From Burkholderiales bacterium (GTDB lineage Bacteria > Pseudomonadota > Gammaproteobacteria > Burkholderiales > Burkholderiaceae_C): 64,000 nucleotides of DNA. Positions 56,812 to 64,000 of the stretch are shown one piece after another. Every line of letters begins with the position of its first letter. The first letter of the stretch is position 1. The translations under genes were made by a program, and so were the position numbers. Location of the stretch: positions 1-64,000 of the forward strand of contig JADJDV010000004.1 in NCBI GenBank assembly GCA_016702555.1. Direction: 5' to 3'. The notes under the pieces were generated by a model. That model was not told the DNA's origin, made no database searches, and saw only the letters and a program-made list of their open reading frames with translations.

Positions 56812-57707
56812 TGTACACAGGCCGCTTCGCCCCCTCGCCCACCGGTCCGCTGCACGCCGGCTCCCTGGTGGCGGCGCTGGCGAGCTGGCTGGATGCGCGC
56901 GCCCATGGCGGGCGCTGGCTGCTGCGCATCGAAGACGTTGATACGCCCCGCTGCGTGCCCGGCGCCGACGCGCTCATCATCGATCAGCTGCGCGCCTGCG
57001 GCCTGGTGCCCGACGCGCCGCCGGTCTGGCAATCGCAGCGCGCGGCGCACTACCGCCAGGCGCTCGACGACTTGATCGCGCGCGGCCTGGCCTACCCCTG
57101 CGCCTGTTCGCGCAAGGACATCGAACAGGCGCAAGGGATGCGCGGCGTATTGCGCACACCCGGCACAGAACTGCCCTACCCCGGCACCTGTCGCCCCGAG
57201 CGCGGCGGCCTGCACGGGCGCCCACCGCGCGCCTGGCGCCTGCGCACGGATGGTGGGGGTGTTGCGGCGCCGCTTCGCTGGCACGACCGCCGTCTGGGCG
57301 AGCAGACGCAGCAGATCGAACGCGCGGTCGGCGACTTCGTGCTGTTGCGCGCCGACGGCCTGTGGGCCTACCAGCTGGCGGTGGTGGTGGACGACGCGGC
57401 GCAAGGCATCACCCACGTGGTGCGCGGCGAGGACCTGGCCGACAACACGCCGCGCCAGATCCTGCTGCAGCGCGCGCTTAGGCAGCCGACGCCGACCTAC
57501 CTGCACACGCCGCTGGTGCTGGCCGCCGATGGCCAGAAGCTCAGCAAGCAGAACGGCGCGCAAGCCTTTGATGCCAGCGACCCGGCCACAGCCCTGATGC
57601 AGGCCGCCATGGTGCTGGGCCTGGCGGTGCCCGATGGATCGCATCGGGTGGATGAGCTGCTCAATCGCTGGATCGCCGCGTGGCGCGCCCGCTGGCCGCT
57701 GCCTTGA
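56811..57707 (+). CDS. gluQ: tRNA glutamyl-Q(34) synthetase
   Basis: GluQRS attaches glutamate to queuosine at position 34 of tRNA-Asp. The 298-residue protein resembles the catalytic half of glutamyl-tRNA synthetase: GRFAPSPTGPLHAGSLVAALASWLDAR (HIGH-equivalent HAGS), LRIEDVDTPRC, zinc-region CACSRKDI and CRPERGG, HVVRGEDLADNTPRQILL and LSKQNGAQ (KMSKS-equivalent). It lacks the anticodon-binding domain, as expected. It overlaps the convergent tetR gene by 47 bases. Confidence 0.96.
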   Translation: MYTGRFAPSPTGPLHAGSLVAALASWLDARAHGGRWLLRIEDVDTPRCVPGADALIIDQLRACGLVPDAPPVWQSQRAAHYRQALDDLIARGLAYPCACSRKDIEQAQGMRGVLRTPGTELPYPGTCRPERGGLHGRPPRAWRLRTDGGGVAAPLRWHDRRLGEQTQQIERAVGDFVLLRADGLWAYQLAVVVDDAAQGITHVVRGEDLADNTPRQILLQRALRQPTPTYLHTPLVLAADGQKLSKQNGAQAFDASDPATALMQAAMVLGLAVPDGSHRVDELLNRWIAAWRARWPLP

Positions 57708-58383
57708 CGCGCCGCGGCACCACGGCGGTGCGTGGCCGCGGCTCGGCCAGGATGCCGCCCAGCAGCAGCGCGATCGCCTGGTCGGTGATCTGCTCTGGCG
57801 TCAGCTCGCCGCCCTCGTGGTACCAGCGCCCGATCCAGCTCAGGGCGCCGCCCAGCATGAAGGCCGCCAGCTTGGGGTCGCAGGCCAGCAGGCTGCCTTC
57901 CTGGATGCCCTCGGCGATCAGGCGGCGGAACTCGTGGTCGATGCCGGCCTTGAGCTGGCGCAGCTCTTTCTTCAGCGGTGCCGGCAGCGGATCCTCGCCG
58001 ATGCGGATGACGCAGCGACCGAAGTCCTCGGTCACGATGCCGGCGTAGATGCGCATGCAGGCCATCAGCTGGTCGAGCGCGCGCCCGCCATCCTGCCGCA
58101 CGGCGTCGATGCCCGCCTGCATCATCACCAGCGCGCTGCGCACGCACTCCAGCAGGATGTCGTCCTTGCTCTTGATGTAGTAGTACAGCGTCGGTTTGGT
58201 GATGTGCAGCCGCTCGGCGATGTCGTCCAGCGAGGTGGCATGGAAGCCACGCTCATTGAACAGTTGCGCCGCCGTCTGCAGCACCGCCTGGCGCTTGGCC
58301 TCGCGCTGGCGTGCCCGCGCCAGCGCCGGCATCCAGGGCGATGCCGTGTGGGGGCTGGGTTTGACGGATCGGCTTCGACTCAT
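57661..58383 (-). CDS. TetR-family transcriptional regulator
   Basis: The 240-residue protein has an N-terminal TetR helix-turn-helix (REAKRQAVLQTAAQLFNERGFHATSLDDIAERLHITKPTLYYYIKSKDDILLE) followed by an all-helical ligand domain (about residues 90-210) and a basic tail. It is divergent from the livG operon, so it likely controls it. The first about 20 residues are low-complexity; MPALARARQ (residue 18) is an alternative start. Confidence 0.9.
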   Translation of the reverse strand: MSRSRSVKPSPHTASPWMPALARARQREAKRQAVLQTAAQLFNERGFHATSLDDIAERLHITKPTLYYYIKSKDDILLECVRSALVMMQAGIDAVRQDGGRALDQLMACMRIYAGIVTEDFGRCVIRIGEDPLPAPLKKELRQLKAGIDHEFRRLIAEGIQEGSLLACDPKLAAFMLGGALSWIGRWYHEGGELTPEQITDQAIALLLGGILAEPRPRTAVVPRRVKAAASGRATRRSSD

Positions 58384-58534
58384 CTGAACCGGGGTAAATC
58401 CGGATGCCTTGGCGGCACAAGCTGGCGAGAATACATCTCGATGTTACTGGCGAGTAGACAGTCTACGGACAAGTAGATTCGCCGTAAACCCAAGCAAACC
58501 CTGCCTTCCTGAGGCCCGACCCCGAACCGCCCCG

Positions 58535-59401
58535 ATGCCCACCGCGTCCGATCGATCCAGCGTGCCCCCGCCCAGCCCGGCGCCGGTGCTGCGCGTCGAC
58601 GCCGTGACGCTGGCCTTTGGCGGCGTGAAGGCACTCACCAACGTCGGTTTCGAGGTGCAGCCGGGCTCGATCACGGCGGTGATCGGGCCCAATGGCGCCG
58701 GCAAGACCTCGCTGTTCAACACCATCTCCGGCTTCTACAAGCCGAGTGCCGGGCAGATCGTGTTCGAGGGACGCGACATCTCGCGCGTGCCGGCGCCGCA
58801 GCGCGCCAAGCTGGGCCTGGCGCGCAGTTTCCAGAACATCGCGCTGTTTCGCGGCATGACCGTGCTCGACAACATCAAGCTCGGGCGCCACGCGCACCTC
58901 ACCACCAACCTGCTGCACGCACTGGTTTACGCCGGCCGCGCGCGCCGCGAGGAGGCCGAGCTGCGGCGCGAGGTGGAAGAACGCATCATCGACTTCCTGG
59001 AGATCGACCACATCCGCCACGCGCCGGTCGCCGCCCTGCCCTACGGCCTGCAAAAGCGCGTCGAGATGGCGCGCGCGCTGGCGATGAAGCCCAAGGTACT
59101 GATGCTCGACGAGCCGGTCGCCGGCATGAACCGCGAAGAGACCGAGGACATGGCGCGCTTCATCCTCGACGTGCGGCGCGAATGGGGCATCACCGTGCTG
59201 ATGGTCGAACACGACATGGGCATGGTGATGGACCTGTCCGACCACGTGGTGGTGTTGAACTTCGGCCAGGTCATCGCCCAGGGCACGCCGGCCGAGGTGC
59301 AGCAGAACCCGGAAGTGGTGCGCGCCTACCTGGGCGCCGGCGACGTCGGCGAGCTGCGGCGCAAGCTGCGTGCGGCGACGACCACGGCGGAGGTGGCCTG
59401 A
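58535..59401 (+). CDS. livG: Branched-chain-type ABC transporter ATP-binding protein LivG
   Basis: This ATPase is one of a pair that drives HAAT-family uptake. The 288-residue protein has Walker A GPNGAGKTSLFNTI, a Q-loop (SFQNIALFRGMTV), LPYGLQKRVEMARAL (signature), Walker B VLMLDEPVAGMN, and the LivG-type C-terminal YLGAGDVGELRRKL. The start at 58535 is preferred over upstream frames. Its stop overlaps the livH start (TGATG). Confidence 0.93.
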   Translation: MPTASDRSSVPPPSPAPVLRVDAVTLAFGGVKALTNVGFEVQPGSITAVIGPNGAGKTSLFNTISGFYKPSAGQIVFEGRDISRVPAPQRAKLGLARSFQNIALFRGMTVLDNIKLGRHAHLTTNLLHALVYAGRARREEAELRREVEERIIDFLEIDHIRHAPVAALPYGLQKRVEMARALAMKPKVLMLDEPVAGMNREETEDMARFILDVRREWGITVLMVEHDMGMVMDLSDHVVVLNFGQVIAQGTPAEVQQNPEVVRAYLGAGDVGELRRKLRAATTTAEVA

Positions 59402-60279
59402 TGGATTGGGCCTACCTGTTCGAGATCACCCTCACGGGTCTCGCCAGCGGCGGCCTGTACGCGCTGGCGGCGCTGGCCTTCGTGCTGGTCTACAAGGCCA
59501 CCAAGGTGGTCAACCTGGCCATCGGCGAGATGCTGATGATCGGCGCCTACCTGTTCTTCGCCTTCGCCGCCAGCTTCGCGCTGCCGATCTGGCTGGCGGT
59601 GCTGGGCGCCATGCTGGGCGCCGGCCTGCTGGGCGCGGTGATCGAGCGCACCATGATCCGCCCGCTGCTGGGCGAGCCGCCGATCTCGGCCTTCATGGTC
59701 ACCGTGGGCCTGGCCTCGATCCTGGTCGGCGTGGTGGAAATCATCTGGAGCGCCGACCAGCGCCGCCTGCCCGAGTTCATGCCGAACACGCCGGTGATGA
59801 TCGGCGACGCCTTCCTGGCGCCCAAGGTGGCCTACGGCGCGCTCACGGCCATCGTGCTGATCGCGCTGGTGCTGCTGCTGTTCCGTTTCTGGCGCGGCGG
59901 CGTGGCGCTGCGCGCCACCGCGTCCGACCAGGGCGCGGCCTACATGATGGGCATCAACGTACCGCGCGTGTTCTCGCTGGCCTGGGTGGCCTCGGCCATG
60001 ATTGCCGCCGTCGCCGGCATCGTGGTCGGCGCCATCGGCGGCATCTCCTCGTCGATGGGCGTGTTCGGCCTGTCGGTGCTGGTGGTGGTCATCGTCGGCG
60101 GGCTCGACAGCGTGCTGGGCACGCTGGCGGCCGGCCTGCTGATTGGCTGGGTGGAGGCACTGGCCGGCGCCTATCTGGGCGGCGAATACAAGCTGCTGGC
60201 GACCTTCATCGTGCTGGTGGTGGTGCTGATGATCCGGCCCTACGGCCTGTTCGGCACGCAGGAAATCGAAAGGCTCTGA
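59401..60279 (+). CDS. livH: Branched-chain-type ABC transporter permease LivH
   Basis: The 292-residue membrane protein has about eight helices, the opening LTGLASGGLYALAALAFVLVYKATKVVNLAIGEMLMIGAY, the conserved E-R-T loop (VIERTMIRPLL) and the coupling segment ALRATASDQGAAYMMGIN. It partners LivM in the channel. It is translationally coupled to livG and livM follows after four bases. Confidence 0.93.
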   Translation: MDWAYLFEITLTGLASGGLYALAALAFVLVYKATKVVNLAIGEMLMIGAYLFFAFAASFALPIWLAVLGAMLGAGLLGAVIERTMIRPLLGEPPISAFMVTVGLASILVGVVEIIWSADQRRLPEFMPNTPVMIGDAFLAPKVAYGALTAIVLIALVLLLFRFWRGGVALRATASDQGAAYMMGINVPRVFSLAWVASAMIAAVAGIVVGAIGGISSSMGVFGLSVLVVVIVGGLDSVLGTLAAGLLIGWVEALAGAYLGGEYKLLATFIVLVVVLMIRPYGLFGTQEIERL

Positions 60280-60283
60280 GCGC

Positions 60284-61324
60284 ATGCGCATCGGCACCCT
60301 GAAGGAGAGCTATGTCGCCGACGCGGCCTTGTTCGACTCGCGCACGCAGAAAAGCTGGCTCGGCGCGGGGCTGGCGCTGCTGGTGGTGTTTCCGTTCATG
60401 GCCGACGACTACTGGCTGTACCTGGCCTGCCTGGTGGCGATCAACGTCGCCAGCGCCACCGGCCTCAACGTGCTGACCGGCTACACCGGTCTGGTCAGCC
60501 TGGGGCAGGCTGCCTTCATGGGCTTCGGCGCCTACACCGTGGCCATTCTGCAGGCGCGTTACGGCACGCCGGCGCTGCTGAACCTGGTGGCCGCCGGCGT
60601 GGTCGCCATGCTGGCCGGCCTGGTCGTCGGCATCCCGTCGCTGCGGGTCAAGGGCCTGTACCTGGCGATCGTCACTATCGCCGCCTCCTTCATCGCCCAT
60701 TTCCTGTTCGCCAACTTCGACTTCACCGGCGGCACCGGCGGGCTGTCGGTGCAGCCGGCAAGCTTCTTCGGGCTGGCGCTGGACACCTCGTTCCGCATCT
60801 ATTGGCTGATCGTGCCGGTGACCCTGCTGATGCTGCTGGGCGCGGCCAACCTGTTCCGCACCCGCGTCGGGCGCGCCTTCATCGCCATCCGCGACCGCGA
60901 CATCTCGGCCGAGGTGCTGGGCATTCCGCTGCTGCGCTACAAGCTGCTGTCGTTCGGCCTGTCGTCCTTCTACGCCGGCGTGGCGGGCGGCCTGTGGGCC
61001 TATTTCTTCCGCGTGGTGACGCCGGAGAGCTTTCCGCTCCTGATGTCGATCTTCTTTCTCGCCGCCATCATCGTCGGCGGCATGGGCAGCATCCTGGGCG
61101 GCATCCTCGGCGCGGTGTTCATGACCATGGTGCCGGAACTGCTCAAGTTCGTGTTCGACCTGCTGCCCAGCACCGGGCACGACATGAAGGTGTTCCTGTC
61201 GCCGGTGCGCACCGTGGTGTTCGGCCTGCTGATCGTCGGCTTTCTCGTCTTCGAGCCGCTCGGGCTGGCTGAAGTGTGGCGGCGCATCCGCCGGTTTTTT
61301 CATCTGTGGCCTTTCAGAAACTAA
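60284..61324 (+). CDS. livM: Branched-chain-type ABC transporter permease LivM
   Basis: The 346-residue permease has nine to ten helices and LivM marks: NVLTGYTGLVSLGQAAFMGFGAYTVAIL, LRVKGLYLAIVTIAASF, FIAIRDRDISAEVLGI and GGMGSILGGILGAVFM. It has a cytoplasmic N-terminal lead of about 35 residues (GTLKESYVADAALFDSRTQ) that is common in versions next to acyl-CoA ligases. Confidence 0.92.
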   Translation: MRIGTLKESYVADAALFDSRTQKSWLGAGLALLVVFPFMADDYWLYLACLVAINVASATGLNVLTGYTGLVSLGQAAFMGFGAYTVAILQARYGTPALLNLVAAGVVAMLAGLVVGIPSLRVKGLYLAIVTIAASFIAHFLFANFDFTGGTGGLSVQPASFFGLALDTSFRIYWLIVPVTLLMLLGAANLFRTRVGRAFIAIRDRDISAEVLGIPLLRYKLLSFGLSSFYAGVAGGLWAYFFRVVTPESFPLLMSIFFLAAIIVGGMGSILGGILGAVFMTMVPELLKFVFDLLPSTGHDMKVFLSPVRTVVFGLLIVGFLVFEPLGLAEVWRRIRRFFHLWPFRN

Positions 61325-61334
61325 GGAGTCCCGC

Positions 61335-62531
61335 ATGTCCACGTCCCCGCATCGCAACCACTTCTCTCCCCGCCGCCGCGGCCTGGTGCTCGCCGCCGGC
61401 GCCAGCCTGGCGCTGCCGCTGGCCGCGCGTGCGCAGGCCGGCGAGGACATCGTCATCGGCGGCTCGATCCCGATGACCGGCGTATTCGCCTTTGCCGGCG
61501 TCGGCATCAACGCCGGCATCGCCGACTACGTGAAGATCATCAACGACGGCGGCGGCATCAAGGGCCGCAAGCTGCGCTACGTGCCGGAAGACACGGCCTA
61601 CAAGGTCGACGTCTCGGTGGCCGCCTACAAGAAGATCACCAGCCAGAACAAGGTCAACCTGTACTACGGCGACTCGACCGGCTTCGCCAAGACCATCAAC
61701 CCCGAATTGGAGCGCAACGGTCAGATCCTGATGGCTGGCGCGTCGTTTGCCACCGAGCTGAACGACCCCAAGAAGTACCCGCACCAGTTCCTGGTCGGGC
61801 CCGACTACACCGAGATGTTCGGCATCCTGCTGCAGCACATCGCCAAGGAAAAGCCCGGCGCCAAGGTCGCCTTCGTCTATTCCGACACCGAGTTCGGGCG
61901 CGACCCGATCGAACCCAGCGAGGCCGCAGCCAAGAAGCTGGGCCTGTCGGTGCCGATCAAGATCATGACGCCGCCCGGCAGCGTGGACGTCTCGGGCGAG
62001 GTGATCAAGCTGCGCCGCGCCGCGCCCGACTACACCATCTTCCACGGCTACATCCTGGCGCCGATCCCCGAGTTCATCACCCAGGGCAAGCAGCAGGGCA
62101 TGACCAGCAAGTGGATGGGCACCTTCTGGACCATGGACAGCTCCACCGTCATGAAGATGGGCCCCGACGGCGACGGCTTCATGGGCGTGATGCCGTTCCG
62201 CTACTACTACGACACCTCGGCCAAGGCGCCGATGCTGGACAAGATCCGCGCGCTGCGCCCCGAGTACCAGAGCACCGCCTACATGCAGGGCTTTCTCACC
62301 GCCATGCTGTTCGTCGAGGCGGCCAAGCGCACGCTGGACGCCGGCAAGCCGCTCAATGGCGACAACCTGAAGGCGGCGCTCAACTCGATCAAGGACTTCG
62401 ACACCGGCGGCATCATCGGCACACCGATCAGCATTCCGGGCAACTCGATTCCGGTCGGCCGCGTCTACCGCGCCGACATGAAGGCGCAGCGCATGGTGGC
62501 GGCCTCGGACTGGATCTCGGTCGCCAAGTAA
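61335..62531 (+). CDS. ABC transporter substrate-binding protein LivK-like
   Basis: This is the periplasmic receptor of the operon. The 398-residue precursor has an N-terminal signal with SPRRRGLVLAAGASLALPLAARAQA (twin-arginine-like) and the mature LivK start EDIVIGGSIPMTGVFAFAG. Internal segments such as NLYYGDSTGFAKTINPEL and FVYSDTEFGRDPIEPSE match receptors next to acyl-CoA ligases rather than classical Leu/Ile/Val binding proteins. An AAGGAG ribosome site precedes the start at 61335. Confidence 0.9.
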   Translation: MSTSPHRNHFSPRRRGLVLAAGASLALPLAARAQAGEDIVIGGSIPMTGVFAFAGVGINAGIADYVKIINDGGGIKGRKLRYVPEDTAYKVDVSVAAYKKITSQNKVNLYYGDSTGFAKTINPELERNGQILMAGASFATELNDPKKYPHQFLVGPDYTEMFGILLQHIAKEKPGAKVAFVYSDTEFGRDPIEPSEAAAKKLGLSVPIKIMTPPGSVDVSGEVIKLRRAAPDYTIFHGYILAPIPEFITQGKQQGMTSKWMGTFWTMDSSTVMKMGPDGDGFMGVMPFRYYYDTSAKAPMLDKIRALRPEYQSTAYMQGFLTAMLFVEAAKRTLDAGKPLNGDNLKAALNSIKDFDTGGIIGTPISIPGNSIPVGRVYRADMKAQRMVAASDWISVAK

Positions 62532-62538
62532 TCCGCCC

Positions 62539-63350
<812 letters not shown>

Positions 63351-63354
<4 letters not shown>

Positions 63355-64000
63355 GCGCTGTCACCGCCCTGCCCGAGCAGACCCTGCCGCAGATGCTGCG
63401 CGCACAGGCGCAGCAAAGTGGCGCGCGCATCGCGATCCGGCAGAAGGACTTCGGCATCTGGAAGCCGCTCAGCTGGAGCGCCTACTTCGAGCGCGCCAGC
63501 CACGTCGGCCTGGGCCTGGGCACGCTCGGCCTGGGGCCGGGCTCGCACGTGGGCGTGATTTCCGAGAACCGCATCGAATGGGTGCTGACGCAGATGGGCG
63601 CGGGCCTGATCGGCGCCGTCACCGTCGGCGTCTACCCCACCAGCCCGAGCAACGAAGTGGCCTACGTGGTCGGCCACGCCGACGTCGAGGTGGTGGTCTG
63701 CGAGGACCAGGAGCAGGCCGACAAGGTGCTCGAAGCCATCGAGCAGCTGCCCCGGCTGCGCCGCATCGTCATCGTCGAGACCAAGGGCCTGTCCAGCTAC
63801 GACGCCGAGGACCGCGCCCGCATCCTCACCTTCGCCGAGGTCGAGGCGGCCGGTGCCGAGCTGGCGCGGCGCGAAGGCACGGGCCGCATCGACGCCGTGC
63901 TGGCGGCGCAGCGGCTGGACGACATCGGCCTGATGATCTATACCTCGGGCTCCACCGGCGCGCCCAAAGGCGCCATGATCTCGTGGCGCAACATCCGCGG
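63351..64000 (+). CDS. AMP-dependent acyl-CoA ligase, cut by window edge
   Basis: The visible 216 residues begin MSAVTALPEQTLPQMLRAQ and show an acyl-adenylating enzyme: GVISENRIEWVLTQMGAGLIGAVTVGVYPTSP and the AMP-binding motif IYTSGSTGAPKGAMISW at the end. It is likely a long-chain or aryl acyl-CoA synthetase that activates whatever acid the liv-type transporter brings in. The coupling to livF (4-base overlap) and the absence of amino-acid enzymes point to a carboxylic acid rather than branched-chain amino acids. The rest lies beyond 64000. Confidence 0.9.

Overview
The window is GC-rich chromosomal DNA that looks like a betaproteobacterium of the order Burkholderiales, most likely family Comamonadaceae. 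This rests on gene content and order (hupB/tRNA-Val/ppiD, earP-efp, Mo/W transport loci, thi genes, TRAP and Liv transporters), on several protein sequences that resemble that family, and on an intergenic repeat at about 29640 typical of it. This is recognition from memory; no database search was run.

Layout. 1-3261: a decayed IS66-family element cut by the window edge, followed by an inverted 230-bp fragment of a second copy. 3262-5720: remains of an integrative element (truncated unknown gene, a cluster of GAGAGAGG repeats, a gene tail fused to the end of a tyrosine integrase, the integrase and its leader). 5723-13838: housekeeping genes: ppiD, tRNA-Val, hupB, a DMT exporter, pgsA, uvrC, then earP-efp, the arginine-rhamnosylation version of the EF-P system. 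14011-22499: LOG-family protein, fused 5-oxoprolinase/hydantoinase, MarR-type regulator and a complete TRAP transporter, probably a catabolic unit for 5-oxoproline or a related compound. 22703-25672: rdgC, crcB, a ferric-reductase-like flavocytochrome and a tiny membrane protein whose end is broken by an IS1380 element that itself carries an IS256 element.

28799-37035: a phytanoyl-CoA dioxygenase-like gene, then a molybdenum/tungsten block: modE divergent from modABC, and tupBCA convergent to it and divergent from a second ModE-type regulator with a ligand-binding domain. Both divergent promoters carry clear palindromes. 37166-39709: a second TRAP pair without a binding protein. 39710-40573: a junkyard of repeats, a probable group II intron tail and an IS66 right-end remnant. 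40574-45608: rpsT, murJ, a SirB1-like protein, a 2-hydroxyglutarate-oxidase-like flavoprotein and a histone-deacetylase-fold protein.

45681-53090: thiamine synthesis. TPP riboswitch-thiC and thiO-thiS-thiG-thiDE-thiD run in the same direction but are separated by an opposite-strand toxin-antitoxin pair. 53200-55602: tRNA-Asn, a featureless scar, an IS3-family element and the 3' remnant of a lysR gene, which together suggest an IS-linked deletion. 55612-64000: a flavin oxidoreductase, gluQ, a TetR regulator and a livGHMKF operon leading into an acyl-CoA ligase that runs off the window.

All four insertion elements carry frameshifts or interruptions, whereas core genes are intact, so the mobile fraction looks old (or hard to assemble). 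I did not find a clear undescribed defence or effector system. The most interesting points are the paired Mo/W regulators, the nested insertions in a small acidic-tailed protein gene, the toxin-antitoxin insertion in the thi locus, the GAGAGAGG repeat cluster, and several interspersed hairpin families, two of which appear to have entered coding sequence.
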